This document shows positions 11,265 through 22,196 of a DNA stretch of 64,000 nt, piece after piece. The position numbers were made by a program, and so were the translations under genes. How positions within the stretch are numbered: the first letter of the stretch is position 1; every line of letters starts with the position of its first letter. Below the pieces are notes generated by a model that did not search any database, had not been told where the DNA came from, and worked only from the letters and a program-made list of their open reading frames with translations. This DNA is from Curvularia sp. ZM96 (taxonomy: Eukaryota > Ascomycota > Dothideomycetes > Pleosporales > Pleosporaceae): positions 1,984,001-2,048,000 of the forward strand of contig JAJGBQ010000004.1 in the NCBI GenBank assembly GCA_022457065.1, read 5' to 3'.

Positions 11265-12085
11265 ATGTACGCCAACACGAACAAGCTCGTCAACGCAGCA
11301 GCACTGCTGCTAGCTGGATCCCGCTTCGCGACCGCAGACGTAGCACCCGGCTTTCCTTTAAGCGGTGGAAACAGTAACTTGACGGTGATCTACAATGGCA
11401 ACGACACGGTTTCTCCTCCTGGGGAACTGCTTCCTCGACCGGGTACGTCTTGTTCCTCTCTATTAAAAAACCACATTCACTAAACAACAAAACCCTAATA
11501 GTAACCGCCCAACGCCCCTCAATCAGCTACCCCCAATCCACCTCCGGCAGCAACACTTCCGCTTCCTACATCCTCTTCATGATCGACATCGACGTCCCCC
11601 GTAACAACACACGCGTCCCGCTCCTCCATTGGCTCGCCCCCAACACCACCCTCTCCTCTTCCTCTCTCTCCATCCCCACCGAAAACCCTGTCCCTTACCT
11701 CCAGCCCTCCCCTCCCGTCGGCGACATCCCACACGCATACACCTTCCTCCTTCTCCCACAGCCAGCGGGATTCAGCATCCCAGAGCGGTATGCGGTGTTG
11801 GCACAGAACAGGGTTGGGTTTGATGTCCGCAGTTTTCTGAGGGACGCGGGGGTTAGTGAGGAGACGGTGCTGGCGTCGAATTGGATCACGGTGCAGAATA
11901 CGACGGGGACGCCAACGGCGACGTTTCCCCCGCCGAGGCCCGTGCAGACGGGTGGGAGTGGCAGTGGGAATGGGAGTGGGAGTGGGGGGTATACGGGGCC
12001 AGAGAGTAATGTAGCTATTGGGAGGAGTGTGTGGGTGGGGTTGGGAACGGTGGTTTTGGTCGGGTTGGGGGCGGTGATGCTGTAG
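11265..12085 (+). CDS. PEBP-like (phosphatidylethanolamine-binding) protein, probably GPI-anchored
   Basis: Two exons (11265-11442 and 11502-12085) encode 253 residues. The first 24 residues form a signal peptide. The body carries PEBP-family features: a Tyr/Pro-rich strand, then ASYILFMIDIDVPRNN and PLLHWLAPN, which correspond to the D-x-D-x-P and L-H-W segments that line the anion-binding pocket, and later FDVRSFLRDAGV. A Gly/Ser-rich linker (about 218-232) and a final hydrophobic helix (SVWVGLGTVVLVGLGAVML) look like a GPI attachment signal, so the protein is likely held at the plasma membrane or cell wall. The ligand is unknown; fungal homologues include serine-carboxypeptidase-inhibitor-like proteins. 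The intron is supported because the first exon ends in-frame at LLPRP and resumes at VTAQRPS. Confidence 0.85.
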
Positions 12086-12461
12086 TGGATGTAAGTGTGG
12101 TTGGTGGTAAGGTAAGATGTTTATTTTGCTTGTCTTAAGAAAAAAAACCCCCTCTAAAGCGATGGGAGAAGAAAAGAAAGACGAAGAGAGGTTGGAGGAA
12201 AGCTGATGGGTAAATCCATCATCAATGTCTCGTGCTTCAGGGCATTCTCCGGTTCACATAAGCTATAAAGTAGTACTCTCAGATTCTAAATGTATTTACG
12301 ACGAAAACATTATTCTGTATCGTTCTATCAGAGTCGAATATGCTTTTCCTACGTACAGAGAAAGAGAAGAGAGAAGAGTCCGTCATTCATATCCGTCATT
12401 ACCCGCATCTTATTCTACCCCATAAAGAAAAGTAATTATAGAGAAAAAAGAAAAAGAAGAT
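12086..12461. other. Gene-free interval between convergent genes
   Basis: Shared 3' flank of the PEBP gene and the pyruvate decarboxylase gene. A-rich and purine-rich runs at 12135-12190 and 12420-12460. No gene seen. Confidence 0.5.
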
Positions 12462-14281
12462 TTACTCCGCATTCCTCTTCGCCGCAGCCGCCGCAACCGC
12501 CTTTAGCGCGGCCGGCGCATCATCCCACGGCATCACCAACTCAACAAACCGCATCTTGTTCGTCTCTCCACTCGAAAACTCCTCGTCTTGGAATAGCTTC
12601 TCCACCTCCTCCTTGGTCTCCACCCTGTACGTCAGTACGCTTCCCTCCTCTGCACCGAAAACCTTGGGGATATCTTTATATCGCCACTCCTGGACATCGT
12701 TGTATGCGTCTTCCCAGCCGTGGATCAGGCGCTCGATGGTGTAGCCTTTGTTGCAGATGACGAAGATGATGGGGGCCAGCTTGTTGCGGAGCATGGTGGA
12801 GACTTCTTGAGCAGTAAGCTGGAAGGAGCCGTCACCGGTGAAGAGGATGGTGCGCTTGATATTGCTTTCCTTTGCGGCGAGTGCAGCACCTTGGCAGGAG
12901 CCTGTGGCGTAGCCGATGGAGCCCCAGAGGACTTGGGAAATGGCACGGACGTTCGCTGGGAAACGGGTTTCCCAAACACCAAAGTTGGAGGTACCGGTTT
13001 CGGTGATGAGAATGTCGTCTTCTTTCAGCCACTGGCCTAGCTTGGGCCAGAACCAGGCGTGCTTGATGACGTTGTCGGAGGTGGTTGTTTCGGCTTTGGG
13101 AACCTCGTTGTTGGGTTTGGGTCCGGATTGGATGTTGAGTTGGCCTAGCTTGGCGGTGACCTTGGAAAGGACGCCGTTCATGCGTACGTTGGGATACTCC
13201 GAGTAGCGGACCTTGCAGCCATAGCTGTGCAGATCGATTGTGTTGAGCTGCGACATGCGGATGGTGAAGCCTGCAGTGTTGAAGTCGGATTTGATGGCGC
13301 CGATACTGAGGATCAGGTCGGACGATTCGACACGCTCGCGGACACCAGCGTTGGATCCGTCGCCTGCATATACGCCGCCGTAGTTGGGAAGCGTCTCATC
13401 TACTGCACCTTTGCCCATGGGAGCGACAAATGTTGGGATGCCGGATTTCTTGACCAGCTCGTGCGTCTCTTTGAGGGCGCGATGACGAATAGCGCATGCG
13501 TCGACCACAATAACGGGGTTCTTGGCCGCGTGGAGGTACTTAAGAACCACGTCGACGACGTAATCTTCGGCTTCTTGGTCGTTTGGCGGGTACTCTAGGT
13601 CGAGGGGCGTGTTCAACCGATCACCGTCGACCTTCTTAGCCACCATATCGCTGGGCAGCGAAATGTAGACGGGCCTGGATTTGAGATAGCACTCGCGAAT
13701 GGCATTATCGATCAGCATAGCAGCCTCATGCTGGTGGTTGAGCATGGAAACGGCACACGAGATTTCCTTGGACATGCGCGAGAAAACGGTAAAGTCGCCG
13801 TTTCCGAGCGTGTGGTGAAGCAGGGCGCCATTCTTCTGCGCGACGGTAGAGGGATAGCCTACAATGTGCACGATTGGCACGTATTCAGAGTAAGCACCGG
13901 CAATTGCGTTGACAGCGGAAAGCTCTCCAACGCCAAATGTGGTGACAAGCGCGGAAATGCCTTTGACTCGGGCATAGCCGTCGGCAGCATATCCTGTGTG
14001 TAATGTTAGCGGGCACCGCGGAAGAGGAGTATCTCACATACCAGCGTTGAGCTCATTGCAGTTGCCGACCCATTTCAGGCCGACCTTTGGTATGTAGTCG
14101 AGAGCAACGAGGTTGTAGTCGCCCGGGACGCCGTGAATTGATTCGACACCGACCTGTTGTAGTCGGCGGAAGAGGTACTGTGCCCTAATTAGCTAGCGCT
14201 AATGGTATACAGACAGGTCATACTCGCCTCTGCAATGTCTATGGGATTTTTGATCTCCTGGGAACGTAGATCCTGCGCCAT
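12462..14281 (-). CDS. PDC1: Pyruvate decarboxylase
   Basis: A TPP-dependent enzyme turning pyruvate into acetaldehyde and CO2 for ethanol fermentation and cytosolic acetyl-CoA supply. Three minus-strand exons (14281-14228, 14177-14042, 13993-12462) give 573 residues, the usual length. Motifs in order: VGVESIHGVPGDYNL with the TPP-activating Glu region, NCNELNAGYAADGYAR, GVGELSAVNAIAGAYSE, HHTLGNGDF, the central domain, and GDGSFQLTAQEVSTM...NKGYTIE, the Mg/TPP-binding G-D-G-S...N motif. The first intron (14227-14178) starts with GC rather than GT: the exon end GAG|GCGAGT and acceptor CACAG|TAC are the only pair that keeps the IAE-YLFRRLQQVG junction in frame. The second intron is standard. 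Confidence 0.95.
14178..14227 (-). other. GC-AG intron in pyruvate decarboxylase
   Basis: A 50-nt intron whose donor reads GCGAGT on the coding strand. The nearby GT would disrupt the frame into the conserved YLFRRL segment, so the GC donor is inferred from protein conservation. Confidence 0.75.
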
Positions 14282-17099
14282 GATGCCAAGGTGTCAATTG
14301 TAAAGAAGCTTTGAGCTAGAGGTGTTTAATTGTTGACGGCATTGTGGTGATGGTTGGGGACAGCTTCTTTTAAAGGCACGCAAACCGCAACGGCAGCAAT
14401 GAGGTCATGTCCGGGTCTTGCCGGCCGACGGCCTTGTTGGGAGCCTCTCGTGCGAAAAGCATTGGGTGGGTATGCAAACACCGCACCACTGTAGTAACGC
14501 GACATGCAGACTGCAGCCGTATCTGTCAGCCCAGGTGGCGTGAGACCATGGTTTTGCGCTGTTCGGTTACCAGGAGCGTGCCGTTGCAGCTACGATTCAG
14601 CGTGGGCTAGAACTGGAGCGCATCGCAAGACGGGTGCGCCATACGCGGCAAGCTGTCTGCACGTCGCCTGACGATGCGAATAAACTCTGACGATGAAGAG
14701 ATTTATGGCGACATTGTCTCGCGACATGCATTGAGGGCGGTTGGGTTTGGTGGTGTGTTGCCAAGTTTGGAATGAGGCTCTGCTGTTAGTTCATACTAGT
14801 CGTACTACGTGCCTACACGATCTGCAAACCTAGAAACACGCCTCTCCTGCTTGCCATTGTCGTCGATTCGACTTTTCCATCAACTCCTCCTTGAGCGGCG
14901 ATCTAACACCAACTTCACGGCCCTCGTCACCCAGTACCTATTGACCACCTAGCCTCTCGGCGCTTTCCCGTATAGCACACCTTTTCAAATTATAGCGTCA
15001 GTTATATCGACCGCAAGTCGGAGCGGGCTATAGGTGTTCTTGGGTCGTCCGTAATCCTGGCCGCGTATCGCAAAAACAAAAGTTTAATTTCCTAGACAGC
15101 CGCGGTACCAAGGCTCGAGTGCACCAACAGCCTGGATAGATTTGACGCCGACGACAAGGTCATTGACAGTGGATTTAACAGGAGCTTGGGATAGATGAAT
15201 GTGTGAAGCCATGCTTCCAGGGTCCCGGACGCAATACTCCGAGCGAATACTGCAGTGCTTCCAAGTGACATTCCGTCTGGGTTGCTGTTTGCCCTCACAC
15301 ATCTTCAACATGGACTGCGTCAGGTTTTCAAATACTCTCCGCGCAGCCAGGTACCATGAGGCAACAAGGCCAACGATTATCAACAGGATACCTCTGTAAG
15401 GGAAGGTTCTGCAGGAGTGATGCTTCCAGACCTAGGACACGACAACATAAGCCCCGCTTTGTGCCTGAATTATTAGGCTAGTGCAGAAACTTTCCAGGAT
15501 AGAGTGGGATGATTCTGGCGAGCGAAACAATGGCGTAGCTGATGATGGGCATAGCGGGCTTGCAGCGCAATTACAGCAGAGGGGGAAGCCCTGATGTGCT
15601 GCCACGTGGAAGCTCACCAGCTCCATGAGAAAGAAACCCACATGTCAAGACAGCCTCGTACTCTACAATGGCCATGGACTGTAGATGCGTATGTTTCATG
15701 TCTCATGTCATAGAGGACCAAGGGAGGTGGCCCAAACTCTTGGCCCACTTAGTTCGCCGGGCTGGGTCCCGGAGAGAGCGACTGGTAGGGCGAAGCGAGT
15801 ATACGTTGGAGCCAACGTGGACTGACATGAAAGCGTGCATCTGGTGCGCGCAGAAGTGGTCGCTGGCCTGTTGCTGGGATGTAGCCAGCGTGTTCCTTGG
15901 GCGGCTCAGATGTTCAACGACGCAGTACATTGGAGGCCAACACGGCGGCTCAATGGATGCAGCTTTTGTCGTATTAGTACATAGTATACAATACACCTGT
16001 TGTCTGAGGCGTATTCGGATGCATGCGCCACATTGAGGCGCCGCGCCGCCACCGGCTCGCGTGACATGAACAGGCAAAGACCGCAGGCAGACAACAGGCA
16101 GACGGCATCAACGGCTGACGGGCGTGTCGAATAACAAATCACACGGCTTCCTTTCACCCTCGGGGTGCGCCGTGCCCTCGTCGCCTACGCCTGCGCTGCA
16201 CCTGCGCCTGCACATACGCCCGCTCCGCTCCTGGCCAGCTGCGACGCCGACCTTCTCGTGTGCTGCCCCTCATCCCGTCCTGGCGGCGTGCACATACTCT
16301 CTCTACTCTGCTCTGCCCTGCTCTGCCTGCTCGCACTCTTGGACGCTCGTTTGCGCGCACCCATTCTCGTCATCGGAAGCGGTCGCGTCCCTGCATCCGC
16401 CGCCCACTCTTCCGTCTCGTCTTTGTTGCGACGGCCAAGCACACGCTGGCTCATTCTTCCAAGCGCCCGCGCCTCCGCGTCCGCCTCTCCCATCGGCTGG
16501 CCGCGGCCGCTGTCGAGAGCTGCGACGGCCCCAGGCTGATTTTGCGTCTTCAAGTGTCCATGTGTCTGGGTGGCTCGCCAGGCCTCGGGCTCCGCACCAG
16601 AGAGGGTATTGCATTGCAGTAGTCGGGCTAGCTGCGGCAGACCCACCCGCGCGTCCTGGATCGACAGCATACCTGAGAAAAGGTACCAGCCAAGGACATA
16701 TCCACGCCCTGTTACAGACACCGCAGCCCAAGCTCGCAACAACGCTACAGCTGGCAGCGGCTGCTCGCCATGAGACGGCGCCCTTGAGTTGACCCCATCC
16801 CACGCTCCTCTGCCCGCCCACGCTGCTGGCGAGACATGCCCACCCACGCCCGACAAACAACCCCGTCCAACCTATCCACCAAGCATATCCAACCCTCTAT
16901 AGGCCCGCCCTCCACACCCGCCTTGTGCTGCCCAGCCCCGCCCAAGCTGCCGTCGTCGTCATCCCGGACGCCATTGGGGTCGCACTACTCGACGCCAGCT
17001 CCATCCACCGCCGTCGTTGGGAACGACTCCTTCTGCGAGCCTGCGCGCAAGGGCGCACACCACCGCTGATCTGCCCATCGCCGCCAGGGCCCAGCCGCC
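14282..17099. other. Long gene-free interval between divergent PDC1 and BCK1
   Basis: About 2.8 kb serving as the divergent promoter region. The part next to PDC1 (14282-16100) has mixed composition and no ORF with coding character. The part next to BCK1 (16150-17099) is strongly C/T-rich and is probably promoter plus a long leader; large overlapping open frames here on both strands come from high GC and many begin at non-ATG codons. No tRNA or repeat recognised. Confidence 0.55.
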
Positions 17100-20000
17100 A
17101 TGCATCAGTACATCCCGCCCCCGCCGCCGCAGCCCTCGAGCACGCCCGCTGGCCATATTGCGCTTCCTCCGCCGCCGCCACGGCCAACGGGCTACAACAA
17201 CCTGGGCGGCATCCCCATCCCCCCTCCCCCACACTCCAACAGCTGGGGACCTCCAAGGCACCAGTACCAACAGCCAGGCTACGACCCGGGCCAGTATCGC
17301 AACTACCCTCACAACATCCCCCCTCCGCCAGGTCCTCCGCCCCCCCAGCAAATTCCCGTCGAACGCGAGCCTCCTCTGACCTCGGCTACCTACATCCCCG
17401 GCGGCGAGTCATTTGGACCAGGCGTCGGCATTCCCCCGCTACATACTTCAAGAGGCTATTCGGAGCCCTACTACAGAGACGACAACCACTCGGCCACCAC
17501 AGATGGCTCCACCCAAGGCTTCTCCAGCAGCCTCCTCGACAGCGTGCAGAGCGTGCAGTATGGCTCCAACAATGGCTACAACATGCCGCCCACGCCCAAT
17601 GGACGAAACAACAACCTCAACATACCCATCGACCGAAACAACGCCTACGACTCGCCCGGCCCTCCCACAGCAACCCTACAAAACCCAATGGCCCAGAACC
17701 ACGGCAGTGTCTATTATCGCACAGAAAGCAGCGGCACCACCCCGATATCTCCACACGATGCGTCCATGCAATGGCCCGCTGAGCGCGTACAGCAGTGGCT
17801 AGCAAGCAATGGCTTTTCCCGTGACTGGCAAGAAACGTTCAGGACGCTGGGGCTCGAGGGTTCCAAATTCCTAGACATTGGCCGTGGCCATGGAAGCAAG
17901 GGAAATGTTGCTATGATGCACCAGGTCATCTTTCCACAATTAGCCAAGCAGTGCACAGCAAGTGGCACCGGCTGGGATCAGAACAGAGAGAGGGACGAAG
18001 GCCGCAAACTCCGCAGACTGGTTCGCGCAATTGTCGAGAGCGGACCTTCCCCTTCGTATCGGCCTCCGCCCCAGCGGTCCGATACTGGCATGACGAGCGC
18101 GGGCACTGAAGGCACCGTTGAGAACTCACCCTACCTTGGCTCCCGGGGCATGGACTTTGGCTCGACGCCAACAACGGCCGGCAACGGTGAAGAGAGCCCG
18201 GGTCGCCAGCTGTTTGTGCATTCTCCAGGCGCCACCACAAACCCGCCCAGACGCATCTCCATACAACAGCGCAACTTTACGGTTCCCGGCCTGGGTCCGA
18301 CGCCCGACTTCTCAGAGGGACCCTCGCGCAGCCCCTATTCGAGAGAGGTGCTCCAAGGCCTTGATGTCAAGCAGGCACGACACAGCCCAAACGCGTCTTC
18401 CGAATTCGGGCCATCGTCACTGGGCGCTGGAAGCCACCGTCAGTCAAGCCCGCAGCACAGCCCAGGCCTATCAACAGCCCGTCTTGCCACAAACGGCGGG
18501 CAGCTTAGCGCAGGCCTGAATACCCAAGGGTCTCGTTACTATTCGCCCCACAATCGCGTCAACAGCGCCGAGTCCATCAATTCGACTTTTGCCAACACGG
18601 GTTCAGGACCGCCCTCTGGCAGGTCCTTTGATGCCCGGTCCGACAGTCGCAATGAAAATCGCAAGAATGGATGGGAAGGCACGCGATCCAGCACAGTCCT
18701 GGGCGATATCCCGACCAGCGCCAAGGATCACGAAAAGGGATTCTTCAAGAAGATCATGGGCGGACGCAAGAAGGAAAGTCATCCATCCGCAGACGACACT
18801 AGTCTAGATTCGCCGACTAGTCCAGCAAGCCACCGAGCTCACACCAACGGGTCGCTGTTTGGAAAGTCTGCCATGAATTCAAGTGAGACTTCTCTCAACG
18901 ACCGGCCCGCGTCCGGGCGCTCTGCACAGACAGATTCAGACAATCGCACTGCTGGTCGCAGCCGCGCTGCTGCCAAAGAGGACCGAAAGTTTGCCTTTGT
19001 TACGCCTGACGGCTGGAATTACCGCCTTATCGACATTACCAACGCTGACTCGGCGGCGGCGTTGCGGACGCTATGTTGCGAAGAGCTAAATCCAGGCTTG
19101 AGTCAGAGACCCGGGGTCGAACTACACCTTACCGTTCCTGGCCAGTATGAACATGATCGCCCGCTTTCTGACTCCAAGCTGCTCAAGGCTCGTTCGCAGT
19201 ACGGAAATCGCTTCGGCGAGCTGAAGATCTTCGTCAAGATACCTTCTGAGAGGTCTGCCGCGTCATCCACTGGGTTGGGTGTCTCGCTTCCTCAAGCATC
19301 TGCCCGAGCGGTAGATGATGATACACACTCGAGACTCAACGCAGACTCCCAGCTAGACTCGCCTGGCGCAAAGTCAGGAGAATCCACGTTGGTTCCAGAC
19401 AAGAGCGCAGCTCTGCGTAAGATGGCGGAGAAAAATGAACTTTTGCCAAGTGATGCAGCCGATAGATCGAATGGCAATGGTGGAGGTAGCAGTAGCAGCA
19501 GTAGTAGGCCACCGGAATCGTCCTGGGATTCGCGTGGTGACGTGTCCGAGGAAGAACGACGGAAGCTGCTTGAAGCTGCTGCGGAAGAGCACCGAAAGGA
19601 AATGAAGCGGAAACAAGAGGAATATCTCAAGACCCGCTTCCCCAAGATGAACGGACAAAGTCCTGATCTGAACTCGGCGACGAGCGACAGCATCAGTTAC
19701 CGAAGCCAACGCGTTATCGACTTTGACGAGCCACGCGCTTCACCTTATGAGGACCTGAAGAGGCCCTTTGAGGATCAACAGCGCAAGAACAAACAGCTAG
19801 TGCCCTTGAGAGAGCCGCCACCTGTGCCAGCTGACACCAGCACCCTTTTGAAAGCTAACTCGTTGTCAAGGAATAAGAATAGGGGTTCGTGGCCTGAGAG
19901 CGACGACGGCCAATCAAAACGCTTGTCAGCTGAGTCGCAGCCTGAGAAACGAAAGGCCATACCGCAGGGTGCCAGTGGGCTAGGCGGCATTGCTGCTGCC

Positions 20001-22196
20001 ATCATTGGAGCTGGCAATCTGGGCGCTGGAATTGGAGCAGCTAATAGAGCCCCTAACAAGGCCCCAACACCTCCACCCAAGGACGAAAGCTCACCAGAAG
20101 GTATCCGGCCCTCGCAACAGGTACTACAAGAAAACGGTTTCGGCGCTAGGCCTGGTTCCGGTCGAAATACTCCAGGTGGGTCACCCCGCAGCCCTGGTGA
20201 ATTTACCATGAGCAAAGGCAATATACCGTTCAGAATACCTGACTATGAAGAAGCTTTTGGAGAGAATCCCTCGCCCGAACGGCCAGATCTTACTATCTTG
20301 GTACCGGACTTTACAGGCTCCAAGTCGCGCGATGATCGATCCCGGTCGCCAGGCCGAAGCCCTCACACGGCACAAGAACCTGGATCCGGCCTCAGTAGAG
20401 AACCCTCAAGGGCATCCGTATATGGACCCACTCACGATTTTGAGGAAGCCAGAGTCTCTTTCATCACAAAGTCACCCAATCTTGATCCAATGGACGCGGA
20501 TGATGATGACTCTGATGATGGCCTGTTCCAGGCACCACTCGCAGGACGAGCTGGCCCTCCCCCACCAGAAAAGGACGCACCCGTGTCCAGAATCAATTCC
20601 CGTAGTCGCAGGCCGAACCTGCGACTCAAGACTCAGAGATCAAAGAATTCACTAGCGCAGGTAACCGAGAAATCCGCCGAGCAAAGCGCAACAGGCGACC
20701 CCGACTCCCAGCCAAGTGATTTCCATCCTGAATCAGCCGCATCAACTACATGGACCGACTCGCCAGATGACACGAACAAGTTCAACCGCCGTGAATCATT
20801 TGCCAGTGATGTCTGGGCAAACCGTCCACCAGCTGAAGCCCTCGTGGACCACCTCGACGAGCTTTTCCCCAACGTCAATCTTGATCAGCCCATGCTTGAG
20901 GAGGCAGACATGGATCCATCTGTAGATGCTATTCCTGAGAACAAACCTCTGCCGGCTGACCCTATGCCTACGAATCCCTCTCTCCAACGTGGTGGTGCTG
21001 GGCTGCAGTCGATTGCACAGCGCAACATGCGCAAGTCAGGCGCTGGTTTGGGGCGGACAAAGTCTATCCGTGAGGTCGTCAAGTCGCAGTATCAGCCACT
21101 CGAGAACAGAAATCTTCCAGGCCATGTACCTGCTGGACCAGGGCCATCGCGCGTTGCTACACTACGCAATGGTGGTGACATTATAAGAAGGAAGTCCACC
21201 AAGATGTTTAATGCCAGGACAGAACAAGTTCGACCACAGCGTGGATCGCGTCTCGTCATGGAGACCATCCCCCAGGACTATCTATCGAGCATGCCGTCAC
21301 GTCAGCCAACATTCAAATGGATGAAGGGTCAACTGATTGGCAAGGGCACGTTTGGTCGTGTGTATCTGGGTATGAACATTACAACTGGTGAGCTGATTGC
21401 TGTTAAGCAAGTCGAAGTCAATGCCAAAGCCGCAGGATCGGACAAGGACAAGATCAAGGAGCTGGTCAAGAGTCTGGATCAAGAAATCGACACGATGCAG
21501 CATTTGGACCATCCCAACATTGTGCAGTATCTTGGTTGCGAACGCAAGGAGTATAGCATTTCCATTTTCCTCGAGTACATTTCTGGTGGTTCAGTTGGGT
21601 CGTGCATTCGCAAGCACGGCAAGTTTGAAGAGAGCGTGGTTTCATCTTTGACTCGGCAGACGCTACTCGGTCTCTCGTACCTCCACCGCGAGGGTATCCT
21701 ACACCGCGATCTCAAAGCCGACAACATCCTCCTCGACCTCGACGGCACATGCAAGATCTCCGATTTTGGCATTTCCAAGAAGACGGACAACATCTACGGC
21801 AACGACGTCACCAACAGCATGCAAGGCTCCGTCTTCTGGATGGCGCCCGAAGTAATCCGATCCCAGGGCCAGGGATACTCTGCCAAAGTCGACATTTGGT
21901 CTCTCGGCTGCGTAGTGCTCGAAATGTTCGCAGGCAAGCGGCCGTGGTCCAAGGAAGAAGCCATTGGCGCCATCTACAAGCTCGGCAGTTTGAACCAAGC
22001 GCCTCCGATCCCTGAGGACGTGAGTCGTGTCATTGGCGTCGAGGGCCTCAGCTTCATGTACGATTGCTTTACCATTGACCCCATGGAGCGGCCTACCGCT
22101 GAGACGTTATTGCGAGCGCCGTTTTGCTTTTCAGACCCGAACTATAATTTCTTGGATACCGAGTTGTATGCGAAGATTCGGGGAGCTTTCCAGTAG
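17100..22196 (+). CDS. BCK1: MAP kinase kinase kinase of the cell wall integrity pathway
   Basis: An unbroken 1698-residue frame. The N-terminus is proline-rich (runs of P at 5-10, 25-29, 43-46). A SAM-like segment begins near 224 (WPAERVQQWLASNGF). A conserved block near 630-720 (FVTPDGWNYRLIDITNADS) has the look of a Ras-association-type fold. Long Ser-rich, probably phosphorylated linkers follow. The Ser/Thr kinase domain runs from about 1404 to 1690: GQLIGKGTFGRVYLG (ATP loop), AVKQVEV with the catalytic Lys, HRDLKADNILL, DFGISKK, and GSVFWMAPEVI (activation segment). This order and the C-terminal kinase match Bck1/MEKK1-type kinases acting below protein kinase C and above Mkk1/2 and the Slt2/Mpk1 MAPK. 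No intron is needed. The ATG opens the proline-rich leader shared by dothideomycete homologues. Confidence 0.95.
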   Translation: MHQYIPPPPPQPSSTPAGHIALPPPPPRPTGYNNLGGIPIPPPPHSNSWGPPRHQYQQPGYDPGQYRNYPHNIPPPPGPPPPQQIPVEREPPLTSATYIPGGESFGPGVGIPPLHTSRGYSEPYYRDDNHSATTDGSTQGFSSSLLDSVQSVQYGSNNGYNMPPTPNGRNNNLNIPIDRNNAYDSPGPPTATLQNPMAQNHGSVYYRTESSGTTPISPHDASMQWPAERVQQWLASNGFSRDWQETFRTLGLEGSKFLDIGRGHGSKGNVAMMHQVIFPQLAKQCTASGTGWDQNRERDEGRKLRRLVRAIVESGPSPSYRPPPQRSDTGMTSAGTEGTVENSPYLGSRGMDFGSTPTTAGNGEESPGRQLFVHSPGATTNPPRRISIQQRNFTVPGLGPTPDFSEGPSRSPYSREVLQGLDVKQARHSPNASSEFGPSSLGAGSHRQSSPQHSPGLSTARLATNGGQLSAGLNTQGSRYYSPHNRVNSAESINSTFANTGSGPPSGRSFDARSDSRNENRKNGWEGTRSSTVLGDIPTSAKDHEKGFFKKIMGGRKKESHPSADDTSLDSPTSPASHRAHTNGSLFGKSAMNSSETSLNDRPASGRSAQTDSDNRTAGRSRAAAKEDRKFAFVTPDGWNYRLIDITNADSAAALRTLCCEELNPGLSQRPGVELHLTVPGQYEHDRPLSDSKLLKARSQYGNRFGELKIFVKIPSERSAASSTGLGVSLPQASARAVDDDTHSRLNADSQLDSPGAKSGESTLVPDKSAALRKMAEKNELLPSDAADRSNGNGGGSSSSSSRPPESSWDSRGDVSEEERRKLLEAAAEEHRKEMKRKQEEYLKTRFPKMNGQSPDLNSATSDSISYRSQRVIDFDEPRASPYEDLKRPFEDQQRKNKQLVPLREPPPVPADTSTLLKANSLSRNKNRGSWPESDDGQSKRLSAESQPEKRKAIPQGASGLGGIAAAIIGAGNLGAGIGAANRAPNKAPTPPPKDESSPEGIRPSQQVLQENGFGARPGSGRNTPGGSPRSPGEFTMSKGNIPFRIPDYEEAFGENPSPERPDLTILVPDFTGSKSRDDRSRSPGRSPHTAQEPGSGLSREPSRASVYGPTHDFEEARVSFITKSPNLDPMDADDDDSDDGLFQAPLAGRAGPPPPEKDAPVSRINSRSRRPNLRLKTQRSKNSLAQVTEKSAEQSATGDPDSQPSDFHPESAASTTWTDSPDDTNKFNRRESFASDVWANRPPAEALVDHLDELFPNVNLDQPMLEEADMDPSVDAIPENKPLPADPMPTNPSLQRGGAGLQSIAQRNMRKSGAGLGRTKSIREVVKSQYQPLENRNLPGHVPAGPGPSRVATLRNGGDIIRRKSTKMFNARTEQVRPQRGSRLVMETIPQDYLSSMPSRQPTFKWMKGQLIGKGTFGRVYLGMNITTGELIAVKQVEVNAKAAGSDKDKIKELVKSLDQEIDTMQHLDHPNIVQYLGCERKEYSISIFLEYISGGSVGSCIRKHGKFEESVVSSLTRQTLLGLSYLHREGILHRDLKADNILLDLDGTCKISDFGISKKTDNIYGNDVTNSMQGSVFWMAPEVIRSQGQGYSAKVDIWSLGCVVLEMFAGKRPWSKEEAIGAIYKLGSLNQAPPIPEDVSRVIGVEGLSFMYDCFTIDPMERPTAETLLRAPFCFSDPNYNFLDTELYAKIRGAFQ

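Noticed and set aside
16124..16860. Overlapping 220-residue frames on both strands before BCK1
   Set aside because: High GC and C/T-rich leader sequence opens all frames. Translations are low-complexity with no conserved segment, and some start at non-ATG codons.
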